Below the pieces are notes generated by a model. That model was not told where the DNA came from and did not search any database. It saw only the letters and a program-made list of their open reading frames with translations. From JAUVRX01 sp049664225 (GTDB lineage Bacteria > Acidobacteriota > Thermoanaerobaculia > Multivoradales > JAHEKO01), in the NCBI GenBank assembly GCA_049664225.1, contig JBATEX010000064.1, positions 7,405 to 71,404 of the forward strand: a DNA stretch of 64,000 bases, in the 5' to 3' direction. The position numbers and the translations under genes are program-made. Positions 52,511-60,731 of this stretch are shown one piece after another (position 1 is the stretch's first letter; each line of letters begins with the position of its first letter).

Positions 52511-52539
52511 TTGACATTCCCGAGGGCCATACTTAATAT
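52511..52539 (+). promoter_or_regulatory. Strong predicted promoter of the rplM operon
   Basis: TTGACA (52511-52516), a 17-bp spacer, TAATAT (52534-52539). Start codon at 52606, so the leader is about 60 nt. It contains a hairpin CCTTTGC (52547-52553) with GCAAGGG (52557-52563), then TCGGGTATTTTC, a possible site for feedback control. Confidence 0.7.
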
Positions 52540-52605
52540 CGAAGGTCCTTTGCCCGGCAAGGGTCGGGTATTTTCTGTCAAGAACGAGAACGGTCGAGCG
52601 ACAAC

Positions 52606-53040
52606 ATGAAAACGTACAGCCCAAAGAAGGGTGAAGTCGACCGCCATTGGTATGTTGTGGATGCTTCTGATCAGACCGTCGGCCGACTCTCAACCGAGGT
52701 GGCCCGCCTGCTCACCGGCAAGCACAAGCCGCAGTACGCACCGCACATCGATACCGGCGACTTCGTCATAGTGATCAACGCCGAGAAGGCGGTCTTCTCC
52801 GGACGCAAGGAAGACCAGAAGATCTACTACCGGCATAGCACGTATCCGGGAGGCTTGAAGTCCAAGACGGCGGCCCAGATGCGCAGCCAGCGGCCAACCA
52901 GGCTGATCGAGTACGCGGTGAAGGGAATGCTGCCCAAGAATCGATTGGGTCGCCACCAGCTTCGCAAGCTCAAGGTCTATGCCGGGACGGAGCATCCACA
53001 TCAGGCTCAGAAGCCTGAAGTGATTTCACTTGGCCAATAG
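52606..53040 (+). CDS. rplM: 50S ribosomal protein L13
   Basis: 144 residues, full length. The N-terminus MKTYSPKKGEVDRHWYVVDA and the signature AVKGMLPKNRLGRHQLRKLKVY, here split in two by the RNA-binding loop, are standard. It is first in the rplM-rpsI-rpsB-tsf-pyrH-frr series, behind the strong promoter at 52511-52539. In E. coli L13 controls its own operon; the leader hairpin here may do likewise (inference). Confidence 0.98.
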   Translation: MKTYSPKKGEVDRHWYVVDASDQTVGRLSTEVARLLTGKHKPQYAPHIDTGDFVIVINAEKAVFSGRKEDQKIYYRHSTYPGGLKSKTAAQMRSQRPTRLIEYAVKGMLPKNRLGRHQLRKLKVYAGTEHPHQAQKPEVISLGQ

Positions 53041-53065
53041 CCTTGAAGTCTGGGAGGATAGAAGT

Positions 53066-53458
53066 TTGAGCGATCTTCAGTACTACGGAACGGGCCGACG
53101 AAAGACGGCTACCGCCCGCATCTTCCTGCGGCCAGGGGCTGGCAAGTGGGTTGTGAATGGGCGCGAGTTGGACCACTATTTCCCCAACAAGGTTCTGCGG
53201 ATGGTGGTCAGGCAGCCTTTGTTGGCTACCGAGACGGATGAGAAGTTCGATATCTACGCCACGGTGATCGGCGGTGGCCCTACGGGCCAGGCCGGTGCGG
53301 TGCGGCACGGTATCTCCCGAGCTCTGCTGCAATACAACGGTGAGCTGCGCGAGCGCCTCAAAGCTGCAGGCCTGCTGACCCGTGATCCACGAAAGAAAGA
53401 GCGCAAGAAGTACGGGCAGAAGGGCGCCCGAGCTCGCTTCCAGTTCAGTAAGAGATAG
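53066..53458 (+). CDS. rpsI: 30S ribosomal protein S9
   Basis: 130 residues. Motifs are YYGTGRRKTATARI at the N-terminus, GGGPTGQAGAVRHGISRAL in the core and the C-terminal KYGQKGARARFQFSKR that reaches the P-site tRNA. The start is TTG at 53066, supported by GGGAGG about nine bases upstream and by family length; the open frame extends 12 codons further, overlapping rplM. It lies 25 bp after rplM. Confidence 0.96.
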   Translation: MSDLQYYGTGRRKTATARIFLRPGAGKWVVNGRELDHYFPNKVLRMVVRQPLLATETDEKFDIYATVIGGGPTGQAGAVRHGISRALLQYNGELRERLKAAGLLTRDPRKKERKKYGQKGARARFQFSKR

Positions 53459-53479
53459 GGAATCTGAAGGAGGAGTCTG

Positions 53480-54280
53480 TTGGTAGACATCAAGATGAGG
53501 GATCTGCTGGAGGCTGGAGTCCACTTCGGGCATCAGACTCGGCGATGGAATCCGAAGATGAAGCGATACATCTTCGGCAAGCGCAACGGGATCTACATCA
53601 TCGATCTCCAGCGGACTCTGGTGCTGTTTCGGCAGGCCGCCGAGTTCGCGGGTGGCTTGGGGCGACAGGGGCGGCGGCTGCTCTTCGTGGGCACCAAGCG
53701 GCAGGCGCAAGATGTGATCGAGGAAGAATCGCGGCGCTGCGGTCAGTTCTACATGACGCACCGCTGGCTGGGCGGTACTCTGACCAACTTCGTCACGATT
53801 CGCGCTTCAGTGGAGCGACTGAAGGACATCGAGTCGCGATTGGGCGACGAGAGCAGTCCACTCACCAAGAAGGAGAAGCTGCGCCTCAACCGTGATCGCG
53901 AGAAGATGACCCGCAACCTGGAAGGCATTCGCGACATGACTTCGCTACCGGATGCGGTCTTCATCGTCGATCCGAAGAAGGAGCACATCGCCGTCGCCGA
54001 AGCCAACAAGCTCGGCATCCCGGTTATCGCCATCGTCGATACCAACTGTGATCCTGAGGAAGTCGACTACACGATTCCCGGTAACGACGACGCGATTCGA
54101 TCGATCCGATTGTTTGCGTCGAAGATCGCCGACGCCTACCTGGAAGGCGCCTCGGCGCTCGAGCAGCAGATCGAAATCGAAGCGAAGGACGCAGAGAAGG
54201 CCGAGCAGGCAGCGGCCAAGGAGGCAGTGGCTTCCGCAGAGGAGGACGCCTCTGCCGAGATCGCCGCACCGGCTCAGTAG
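53480..54280 (+). CDS. rpsB: 30S ribosomal protein S2
   Basis: 266 residues. Signature segments are LLEAGVHFGHQTRRWNPKM and the later PDAVFIVDPKKEHIAVAEA, split across the fold. The C-terminal ~35 residues form an acidic, alanine-rich tail. The start is TTG at 53480 with an excellent GAAGGAGGAG upstream. A 231-bp gap with a hairpin separates it from tsf. Confidence 0.97.
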   Translation: MVDIKMRDLLEAGVHFGHQTRRWNPKMKRYIFGKRNGIYIIDLQRTLVLFRQAAEFAGGLGRQGRRLLFVGTKRQAQDVIEEESRRCGQFYMTHRWLGGTLTNFVTIRASVERLKDIESRLGDESSPLTKKEKLRLNRDREKMTRNLEGIRDMTSLPDAVFIVDPKKEHIAVAEANKLGIPVIAIVDTNCDPEEVDYTIPGNDDAIRSIRLFASKIADAYLEGASALEQQIEIEAKDAEKAEQAAAKEAVASAEEDASAEIAAPAQ

Positions 54281-54349
54281 GCGGATCTGCGGAGGATCGC
54301 GGCGCCCCAACGCGGCTGCAAATCGAGCAAATCGACAACGAGTGACAGA

Positions 54350-54375
54350 CCCCGGTACCGACGTCGATTCCGGGG
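54350..54375 (+). terminator. Hairpin in the rpsB-tsf gap
   Basis: CCCCGG (54350-54355) pairs with CCGGGG (54370-54375) across a 14-nt loop, followed by CCTTTC. It may be a weak terminator or attenuator. The remaining bases of the 54281-54511 gap hold no gene that I can support. Confidence 0.35.
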
Positions 54376-54511
54376 CCTTTCAGCGCACAGAAGGCCACGA
54401 GAGGTCGTGCCGCGAGGTGGAACGCCGCCGGCTCATGAGTGGAGCTCACGACTATCATCCAGACCCTGTCTTGGGCAGGGTTGCCTATATGTCAGAAAGA
54501 GGAATGTGAAG

Positions 54512-55162
54512 ATGCAAGTAACGCCACAGCTGGTCAAGGAATTGCGCGAGCGTACAGGTGCGGGAATGATGGATTGCAAGCGAGCGCTGGTCGACTCGGA
54601 GGGTGATGTCGAGAAAGCGATCGAGCTGCTTCGCAAGCGGGGAATGGCGACGGCGGCCAAGAAGGCTGGCCGAGTCGCGGCGGAAGGCGTGGTCAGCTCC
54701 TACATCCACGCCGGTGGCAGGATAGGTGTGCTTCTCGAGGTCAACTGCGAGACGGACTTCGTCGCCCGAACCGACGATTTTCAGAACCTCGTCAAGGACC
54801 TCGGAATGCACATCGCTGCCTCGGATCCTCGAGTCGTCAGTCGCGACGAAGTGACTGAGGCGATTCTCGAGCGGGAGCGCGCCATCTACCGCGACCAGGC
54901 GGTGGAATCGGGCAAGCCCGAGAACGTCTTGGATCGCATCGTCGAGGGTAAGATCGAGAAATTCTACTCCGAGTCGGTGCTCATGGAGCAGCCCTTCATC
55001 AAGAACCCGGAGGTGACCGTGCAGGAGCTGGTCAACGAAGTGATCGCCAAGTTGGGCGAGAATATCCAGGTTCGCAGATTCGCCCGATTCAAGGTCGGCG
55101 AAGGTATCGAGAAGGCGGCCGTCGATTTCTCGGAGGAGGTTCGGGCTCAGGTCGCAGGTTGA
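54512..55162 (+). CDS. tsf: Elongation factor Ts
   Basis: Nucleotide exchange factor for EF-Tu. It has 216 residues, the compact form of EF-Ts. The N-terminal UBA-like domain reads LVKELRERTGAGMMDCKRAL, and the core signature is LLEVNCETDFVARTD. The start ATG 54512 is preceded by AGAGGA; the open frame continues 35 codons upstream without similarity. pyrH follows after 15 bp. Confidence 0.97.
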   Translation: MQVTPQLVKELRERTGAGMMDCKRALVDSEGDVEKAIELLRKRGMATAAKKAGRVAAEGVVSSYIHAGGRIGVLLEVNCETDFVARTDDFQNLVKDLGMHIAASDPRVVSRDEVTEAILERERAIYRDQAVESGKPENVLDRIVEGKIEKFYSESVLMEQPFIKNPEVTVQELVNEVIAKLGENIQVRRFARFKVGEGIEKAAVDFSEEVRAQVAG

Positions 55163-55177
55163 GACGATTGGCAGGCG

Positions 55178-55894
55178 ATGGTGCAGAAACCAGCATTCAA
55201 GCGGGTTCTCCTGAAGCTCTCCGGCGAGGCCCTCATGGGTAGCCAGAGCTCCGGGATCGACGAGCAGATCGTCGCTCGGGTAGCTGATGAGATCCGGGAT
55301 ATCTACGATTTGGGCGTCGAGCTTGCCGTGGTCGTCGGCGGCGGCAACATCATTCGCGGTGTGGCAGCCAGCGATCGCGGCCTCGACCGGGTCACGGGCG
55401 ACAATATGGGCATGCTCGCCACCGTCATCAATGCCCTGGCATTGCAGGATGCTCTGGAGAAACGTGAGGTCTCGACCCGCGTTCAAACAGCTATCGAGAT
55501 CCGCGACGTTGCCGAACCCTTCATCCGTCGACGGGCCATCCGCCACCTGGAAAAGGGGCGCGTCGTCATCTTCGCCGGTGGCACTGGAAACCCCTACTTC
55601 ACGACCGATAGCGCCGCGGGTTTGCGCGCCAATGAAATCCATGCCGAGGTCCTGCTCAAGGGCACGAACGTGGATGGCGTCTACACCGCCGATCCTGCCA
55701 AAGACAGCAGCGCCGAATTGCTGCGCGAGATCAGCTACCAGCAGGTGCTGGAGAAGAACCTTCGGGTCATGGATACGGCGGCTATCAGCTTGTGCCGTGA
55801 CAATGACATTCCGATTGTCGTTTTCAGACTCATGGAACCAGGGAACCTGCGAAGAGTGGTGTGTGGTGAATCGGTAGGGTCGGTAGTTCGGTGA
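55178..55894 (+). CDS. pyrH: UMP kinase
   Basis: Hexameric UMP kinase of the amino-acid-kinase fold, 238 residues. Motifs are VLLKLSGEALMG at the N-terminus, VVGGGNIIRG, and FAGGTGNPYFTTDSAA in the centre. The C-terminal half has the TNVDGVYTADP segment typical of the family. It lies between tsf and frr in the conserved rpsB-tsf-pyrH-frr order. Confidence 0.98.
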   Translation: MVQKPAFKRVLLKLSGEALMGSQSSGIDEQIVARVADEIRDIYDLGVELAVVVGGGNIIRGVAASDRGLDRVTGDNMGMLATVINALALQDALEKREVSTRVQTAIEIRDVAEPFIRRRAIRHLEKGRVVIFAGGTGNPYFTTDSAAGLRANEIHAEVLLKGTNVDGVYTADPAKDSSAELLREISYQQVLEKNLRVMDTAAISLCRDNDIPIVVFRLMEPGNLRRVVCGESVGSVVR

Positions 55895-55990
55895 GGTCGA
55901 GACTTTCAGTGAAGGACAAGATCCTGGCACAATAGGAAGCGGAGCAAGTCGGGTCGAAAAGAAGTCCAGATCGGTACTCGAGGAGGCGAT

Positions 55991-56545
55991 ATGAAAGAGC
56001 TGTTCATTGAGGTCGAGCTCAAGATGAAGGAAGCCCTGGACCATTTTCACGAAGAGTTGAAGCATCTCAGAACCGGACGCGCCTCACTGGCCATGCTCGA
56101 CGGAGTTTCGGTGGACTACTATGGGGCGCCGACTCCTATGAATCAGGTGGCCAAGCTCTCCGTCCCCGAGGCGACCCTGATCATGGCGCAACCCTACGAT
56201 TCTTCGCTCATCCCCCTCATCGAGAAGGCCGTCATGCAAGCCAATCTCGGGTTGAATCCTTCCAGCGACGGCAAGGTCGTGAGGATTCCCGTCCCGCCAC
56301 TGACCGAGGAGCGCCGCAAGGAGATCGTCAAACGAGCCCATGACCTGGCCGAGACCGCCCGCAATTCGGTGCGGCACGCCCGTCGGGAGGGCAACGAACG
56401 CCTCAAAGAGATGGAGAAGGAAAAAGAGATCGGTCAAGACGAAGAGCATCGCGGCATGGATGAGCACCAGAAGCTCCACGATCACTACATCGGTGAGATC
56501 AACACGGCCCTCGAGCACAAGGAGGAGGACCTCCTTACGGTCTGA
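55991..56545 (+). CDS. frr: Ribosome recycling factor
   Basis: 184 residues. The motifs are HLRTGRAS (here HFHEELKHLRTGRASLAML, N-terminal helix) and RKEIVKRAHDLAETARNSVR in the third helix, both complete. AGGAGG lies just before the ATG. The 3' end contains a small hairpin, AAGGAGG with CCTCCTT around 56518-56535, within the last codons. Confidence 0.98.
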   Translation: MKELFIEVELKMKEALDHFHEELKHLRTGRASLAMLDGVSVDYYGAPTPMNQVAKLSVPEATLIMAQPYDSSLIPLIEKAVMQANLGLNPSSDGKVVRIPVPPLTEERRKEIVKRAHDLAETARNSVRHARREGNERLKEMEKEKEIGQDEEHRGMDEHQKLHDHYIGEINTALEHKEEDLLTV

Positions 56546-56574
56546 CCGACCGCAGAGGTGACCCGCAGTATCTT

Positions 56575-57312
56575 TTGCCCCTGAGCGCACTAAGGGTTTC
56601 CGCAAGTGTCTTGATCCCCGCTGCTGGCCGGGGTGAGCGCTTCGGTGGTTCGCTGCCAAAACAACTCACCCCAGTCTGTGGTCAACCTCTTCTACGCTGG
56701 ACATTGCGGCGGTTCCTGGAAGCCGGGCTGACCTCCATCACCGTGGCTGTGCCACAGAATCTGCTGGCAGAGGCTCCAGTCAGGATCCTGGACGACCCAC
56801 ATGTGCGATGGGTCGTCGGAGGAGGGTCGCGCCAGGCGTCGGTGGAGGCGTGCCTGGTCGCGACTCCCGGAGGCGACGACGATCTCGTGATCGTCCATGA
56901 CGGAGCGCGCCCCGCTTTGGCAACGGAGGATCTTCGGAGGGTAGTGGAAGCCGCGGCGCAGGCCGATGGTGCGGTGCTGGGGCGTATGGTCAGTGACACG
57001 TTGAAGGAGATCGAAGAAGGTGCGATCGTACGCACCCTTCAGCGATCCCGCTTGTTTCGAGCCGAGACTCCCCAGGTGTTTCGCCGCGCCCTCCTGGCAC
57101 AGGCCTTGGAACGATGTCGTCATGATGGATTCATCGGCACCGACGAGGCCTCGGTGGTGGAGAGGTTGCCAGGCGTGACAGTGAGAGCCCTGCAAGCCAA
57201 TGCGCCCAATCCGAAGCTCACCGTGGCCGCAGATCTGCTACTGATAGAGACACTCTTGTCCCGTTATCCGACTTCGGGGGCGATGTCGGCGACTGGCGAA
57301 CCGGATCGGTAG
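56575..57312 (+). CDS. ispD: 2-C-methyl-D-erythritol 4-phosphate cytidylyltransferase
   Basis: Third step of the MEP isoprenoid pathway. It has 245 residues from TTG 56575. The nucleotidyltransferase loop is PAAGRGERFGGSLPKQ near residues 15-30, with the further motifs VVGGGSRQASVEAC, VIVHDGARP and PQVFRRALLAQAL. There is no ATG before the first motif, so TTG is the best available start, and it lacks a good ribosome site. ispF follows after 16 bp. Confidence 0.94.
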   Translation: MPLSALRVSASVLIPAAGRGERFGGSLPKQLTPVCGQPLLRWTLRRFLEAGLTSITVAVPQNLLAEAPVRILDDPHVRWVVGGGSRQASVEACLVATPGGDDDLVIVHDGARPALATEDLRRVVEAAAQADGAVLGRMVSDTLKEIEEGAIVRTLQRSRLFRAETPQVFRRALLAQALERCRHDGFIGTDEASVVERLPGVTVRALQANAPNPKLTVAADLLLIETLLSRYPTSGAMSATGEPDR

Positions 57313-57328
57313 ACGAGGGGAGGACCGG

Positions 57329-57820
57329 ATGAGTTTTCGCATCGGCCAGGGCTACGACGTTCATCGGCTGATCGAGGGTCGGCCTTTGGTCCTCGGAGGC
57401 GAAGTGATTCCCTTCGATCGTGGTCTCGAGGGTTTCAGCGACGCCGACGTTCTGCTCCACGCTCTCGGAGACGCCTTGCTTGGTGCTGCCGGCCTTGGTG
57501 ATCTCGGCAGCCAGTTTCCGCCCGGCGATTCCAAATGGAAGAACGCAGACAGCTGTGATCTTCTGCGCGAGATTCTGTTTCTGGTGGGGGACGCCGGCTA
57601 CCGTTTCGTCAACTGCGATCTGACCTTGATTGCCGAAGCTCCCAAGCTCGCTCCCTATTCGAGCTCGATCCGACGTCGCTTGGCTGACCTCCTGGAGACC
57701 GAAGTCGGCGCTGTCGGACTCAAGGCGACAACCAACGAGAAGCTGGGTTGGATTGGCCGTGGCGAGGGGATGGCAGCCATTGCTGTCGTCCTATTGAAAA
57801 GGAAGTCGTGCAGTGACTGA
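57329..57820 (+). CDS. ispF: 2-C-methyl-D-erythritol 2,4-cyclodiphosphate synthase
   Basis: MEP pathway enzyme, 163 residues. The zinc site starts at Asp10-x-His12 in GQGYDVHRL, with the third ligand His in DVLLHALGDALLGA. The C-terminal KATTNEKLGWIGRGEG motif is the family signature. GAGGAGGA-like purines precede the ATG. The stop overlaps the rlmB start by 8 bp. Confidence 0.97.
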   Translation: MSFRIGQGYDVHRLIEGRPLVLGGEVIPFDRGLEGFSDADVLLHALGDALLGAAGLGDLGSQFPPGDSKWKNADSCDLLREILFLVGDAGYRFVNCDLTLIAEAPKLAPYSSSIRRRLADLLETEVGAVGLKATTNEKLGWIGRGEGMAAIAVVLLKRKSCSD

Positions 57821-58550
57821 ATCGCCGAGCCTGATCTTCGGATTTCACCCGGTTAGGGAGGCCCTGCGGCACAACCCCCATCGGGTTCAGAAGATCCTGG
57901 TGTGCAAAGGGCCATCGAACCGCCGTCGTCGGGACCTGGAAGAGCTCTGCCGAAGGTACTCGGTGCCGGTAGAGCAGGTGACGGAGGGAGAGCTGTCCCG
58001 AAGGGTGCCAGGTGTTCACAACGGCTTCGCTGCCGAGCTCTCCGGAGTCACCATCGACGAGCTCGAATCGACTCGCGATGGCGACCTCGTGGTGCTCCTC
58101 GAGGACGTTCAGGACCCGCGCAATCTGGGCGCCATTCTTCGCGTTTGCGAGGGCGCAGGAGTCGGCATGGTCCTGGTCCGGGACCGGGGCTCTGCGCCCT
58201 TGTCACCGACCGTCGTCAAGGCCTCGGCCGGGGCCAGCGAATGGCTGGATATGGAGCGCATCACCAACTCGGCGGCCGAAATCGAGCGCTTTCAGAAGGC
58301 GGGCTACTGGGTCTACGGGGCTGACCCCGAGGGGCGCCCGACCTGGGAGATCGATCTTACCGGCAAGGTCGTACTCTGCTTCGGAGGTGAGGCTAATGGC
58401 CTGCGATCCCGAACGCGAGAGCTTTGTGACGAGTTGGTGGCCCTGCCGATGCGGGGCAAAATCGAATCGCTGAACGTCTCCGCCGCTGCCGCAGCCATCC
58501 TCTTTGAGGCGGTGAGGCAGCGCACCACCGCGAAGAACGACGGGTCTTGA
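57813..58550 (+). CDS. rlmB: 23S rRNA (guanosine2251-2'-O)-methyltransferase, SPOUT family
   Basis: 245 residues. The N-terminal substrate-binding domain reads IFGFHPVREAL. The SPOUT trefoil-knot motifs follow: DPRNLGAILRVCEGAG (motif 1), CFGGEANGL (motif 2) and SLNVSAAAAAILFE (motif 3). RlmB is the most likely member; other SPOUT 2'-O-methyltransferases look similar. GTG at 57813 overlaps the ispF end by 8 bp. It precedes the tRNA-Thr gene, as rlmB-like genes commonly do. Confidence 0.92.
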   Translation: MTESPSLIFGFHPVREALRHNPHRVQKILVCKGPSNRRRRDLEELCRRYSVPVEQVTEGELSRRVPGVHNGFAAELSGVTIDELESTRDGDLVVLLEDVQDPRNLGAILRVCEGAGVGMVLVRDRGSAPLSPTVVKASAGASEWLDMERITNSAAEIERFQKAGYWVYGADPEGRPTWEIDLTGKVVLCFGGEANGLRSRTRELCDELVALPMRGKIESLNVSAAAAAILFEAVRQRTTAKNDGS

Positions 58551-58591
58551 CGAGCTTCGAGATCCCAAGGATTCTCGTCGATCCTGAGATC

Positions 58592-58620
58592 TTGCTCGCG
58601 CGTCGGGCTGCGGCTACACT
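58592..58620 (+). promoter_or_regulatory. Predicted promoter of tRNA-Thr(TGT)
   Basis: TTGCTC (58592-58597), a 17-bp spacer, TACACT (58615-58620), 49 bp ahead of the tRNA. Confidence 0.45.
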
Positions 58621-58669
58621 TCTGCGTTCCGACCAGGGCTGCGAGTATTCCGTGGTCCGGGGTCGATAT

Positions 58670-58744
58670 GCCGGCATAGCTCAGGGGTAGAGCAGCTGTC
58701 TTGTAAACAGCAGGTCCTCGGTTCGAATCCGGGTGCCGGCTCCA
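58670..58744 (+). tRNA. tRNA-Thr (anticodon TGT)
   Basis: 75 nt with encoded CCA. The acceptor arms GCCGGCA and TGCCGGC pair perfectly. The anticodon stem GCTGT/ACAGC carries the loop CTTGTAA, giving TGT. It corresponds to thrU of the E. coli thrU-tyrU-glyT-thrT-tufB operon, but here the next tRNA is 4.5 kb away. Confidence 0.97.
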
Positions 58745-58746
58745 AG

Positions 58747-59253
58747 TACCCTCGACGGGGTTCTGCGGTTCGCGCTGTGCGGGCCAGCGTGGCGATTCCT
58801 GGCGTCCTGCCGCCTGTGCCGGAGGGCGACGAGCTGCTGGTGGATGGTGGTGTGCTGAACAACCTGCCGATCGACGCCATGCGCGAGATCAATCCGAGCG
58901 GCCCGGTCATTGCGGTCGACGTTCTTCCGCCCCGCGGGCCTCGAGCCAAGGGCGACTACGGGCTGAGTGTTTCGGGGTGGCGTCTCGCCCTGGGTAAGGT
59001 CCTGCCGGGACGCAAGTCTCTGCCCGTTCCGACTCTTGGAAACACCATCATGCGCTCGATGTTCGTCGGGTCGGAAGGCGCCCGCGCTGAGATGCTGCGC
59101 GAGGGCTTGGCCGACCTTTATCTCAGCATCAATGCCTCCGGTATCGGTCTGCTCGAGTTCGATGCCGTCGAGAAGGTGGCGAAGATCGGCTATGAAGCGT
59201 CCCAGCGGCCGCTTCGGCAGTGGCTCGAGTCGGGGGGCCTCGCAGATCGCTAG
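58747..59253 (+). pseudogene. 5'-truncated patatin-like phospholipase
   Basis: Only the C-terminal half of an NTE/RssA-type patatin remains. The reading frame matches the family from about RAVRASVAIPGVLPPV, through the catalytic-dyad motif VDGGVLNNLPID, to a normal stop at 59253. The N-terminal part with the oxyanion glycines and the nucleophile motif GxSxG is missing. The frame is open back to the very end of tRNA-Thr (CCA ends at 58744), where similarity stops. A GTG at 58777 could start a 158-residue product, but it could not be an active lipase by itself. This looks like a gene cut at the tRNA 3' end by an insertion or deletion. Confidence 0.75.
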
Positions 59254-59478
59254 TTCGTGGACGTGGCTTTGTCGCCCAGAGCTCAGCATTCGCAGGGGAT
59301 GTCGCCATCTGGCCGAAGGGAAGGTTGCGCAAATCGGATAGTCGGGTCCCTAGAGCCCATTGTAAGATTATATGTTCGGCCGCAGAGATCGAGAGACTAC
59401 GCCTCGGCCATGATTTGAGGGACCTGCTGAGGCAGTCTGGAATCGGGGCGGCGCGGCTGAAGTTACAGGAGATCTGTT

Positions 59479-59775
59479 ATGCCCATGTTCCTGATCATCG
59501 CTATTGGTCTCGCAGCTGTCACCGCTCTTTTCGCAATCCAGAATTCGAACGTCATCACAGTCTCTTTTTTGGGTTGGGAATGGGATGCCTCACTAGCCTT
59601 GATCCTGATACTGACGCTCGGCATTGGGATCTTGATCGGCTACCTGGCCGGTCTCCCGTCATCGTTGAAGAAGGGGAGTCAGTTGCGTCAGGTCAAGCGG
59701 GATTTGGGGGCACTGGAGGAGACCAACGTCAGCCTGTCGCCTCCACCGGAGGAGGATCTTGAAGGCGAAATCTGA
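59479..59775 (+). CDS. LapA-domain membrane protein (DUF1049)
   Basis: 98 residues with two hydrophobic helices (about 3-20 and 38-60) and the family motif FAIQNSNVITVSFLGW between them. The C-terminal cytoplasmic part is polar and acidic. LapA proteins take part in LPS assembly control in E. coli; the role here is inferred. AGGAGA precedes the ATG. The 225-bp stretch before it, after the patatin remnant, contains no gene that I can support. Confidence 0.85.
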   Translation: MPMFLIIAIGLAAVTALFAIQNSNVITVSFLGWEWDASLALILILTLGIGILIGYLAGLPSSLKKGSQLRQVKRDLGALEETNVSLSPPPEEDLEGEI

Positions 59776-59823
59776 GCAGGATTCGAAGTGAGCTACTGAC
59801 CAAAACAGAAGGAGAGCTGAGCC

Positions 59824-60075
59824 ATGTGGAGTCTGATTGTCAGTTTGATCGTAGGTGGAGTCATTGGTTGGGTCGCTGGCCTGATCATGAAGACGGACGC
59901 ACAGATGGGCGTCATCGCCAATATCATCGTCGGGATCGTCGGTTCGGCGCTGGGTTTCTGGCTGGCTGGAGTGCTGGGAATGGCCGCAGGCGGCGGCTTC
60001 ATGCGTTGGTTGTTCGCGATCGGCGGGGCCGTGATTCTGATCGCCATCCTGAAGGCGCTCAACATCTTCAAATAG
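59824..60075 (+). CDS. GlsB/YeaQ/YmgE-family small membrane protein
   Basis: 83 residues, three hydrophobic helices. It matches the transglycosylase-associated-protein family, with the glycine-rich first helix IVGGVIGWVAGLIMK, the middle GVIANIIVGIVGSALG and a final hydrophobic segment. These proteins are often induced by envelope or general stress; their biochemical role is unknown. A GAGAGCTGAGCC leader gives a moderate ribosome site. Confidence 0.9.
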   Translation: MWSLIVSLIVGGVIGWVAGLIMKTDAQMGVIANIIVGIVGSALGFWLAGVLGMAAGGGFMRWLFAIGGAVILIAILKALNIFK

Positions 60076-60091
60076 CCCCAGGAGGCGGTTT

Positions 60092-60163
60092 ATGACGCGT
60101 TTGATTGTCTTGGCGCTGGTGCTCACCGGCGCGCTGGGCGTCGGGTTTGGTATGCCAATATAG
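60092..60163 (+). CDS. 23-residue hydrophobic micropeptide
   Basis: ATG at 60092 is preceded by a near-perfect CAGGAGGCGGTTT. The product starts MTRLIVLALVLTGALG and is one hydrophobic helix ending GMPI. It begins 16 bp after the GlsB-type gene. It resembles the first helix of longer small membrane proteins and may be a truncated copy, or a true micropeptide. Function unknown. Confidence 0.5.
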   Translation: MTRLIVLALVLTGALGVGFGMPI

Positions 60164-60265
60164 CGGAGACAGTCAGCGCAAACCCGTTGAAGTGGAGAGC
60201 TAGACAACCCTTCCGGCAAGGGACGACTGATTGTTCAACTCACAGCAGGAAAAAGGGGGAAGACA

Positions 60266-60469
60266 ATGTCCATAGCAAAAGTTACCGAGATCTCGGCATC
60301 TTCAAAAGAGAGCTTCGACGACGCGATCAAACAGGGCGTCAAGCGGGCCGACGAGACCCTCGACAAGATCCAGGGTGCCTGGGTCAACGAGATGAAGGTC
60401 AAGGTCGACGACGGTGAGATCACCGAGTACCGCGTCAACATGAAAGTCACCTTCGTTTTGAAAGGCTAG
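60266..60469 (+). CDS. Dodecin
   Basis: 67 residues. Flavin-binding dodecameric storage protein. The family body is present: VTEISASSKESFDDAI at the front, then IQGAWVNEMKVKV with the flavin-stacking Trp39, and a C-terminal YRVNMKVTFVL strand. GGGGGAAG lies just ahead of the ATG. It sits in a run of small stress-type genes. Confidence 0.95.
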   Translation: MSIAKVTEISASSKESFDDAIKQGVKRADETLDKIQGAWVNEMKVKVDDGEITEYRVNMKVTFVLKG

Positions 60470-60471
60470 TC

Positions 60472-60717
60472 ATGGCTTCGATGCTCGATCGACTCATGGG
60501 CTCGTTGCAGAGTTCCGGTGGAATCGGTGAGATGACCCGATCGCTGGGCATGGACGAAAGCGATGTCACCAAAGTCATCAGCGGAGCGCTACCAGTGCTG
60601 ATGGCGGAGGATGCGGGCGGCAAAGTCGACGATGTCGCCGGAGGGGCGTGGGATGCGGTAGCGGGTGCTGCCAAGGATGGAATCAAGAACGGCGTCGACG
60701 ATATCGACAAGGTCTGA
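60472..60717 (+). CDS. Small DUF937/YidB-like protein
   Basis: 81 residues, starting 2 bp after dodecin, so co-translated. The N-terminal layout (LLDRLMGSL...LGMDESDVTKVISGALPVLMAED) resembles the DUF937 repeat: an amphipathic helix, a short loop, then an A-L-P helix. The C-terminal third is rich in Ala, Gly and Asp. It has one repeat where DUF937 proteins usually have several. Function unknown. Confidence 0.6.
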   Translation: MASMLDRLMGSLQSSGGIGEMTRSLGMDESDVTKVISGALPVLMAEDAGGKVDDVAGGAWDAVAGAAKDGIKNGVDDIDKV

Positions 60718-60731
60718 GTCGAGCTCGATCC

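Noticed and set aside
58681..59289. Minus-strand ORF with an LGAGTRIRTEDLL-like end
   Set aside because: It is antisense to tRNA-Thr and the patatin remnant; it is another tRNA-derived false protein.
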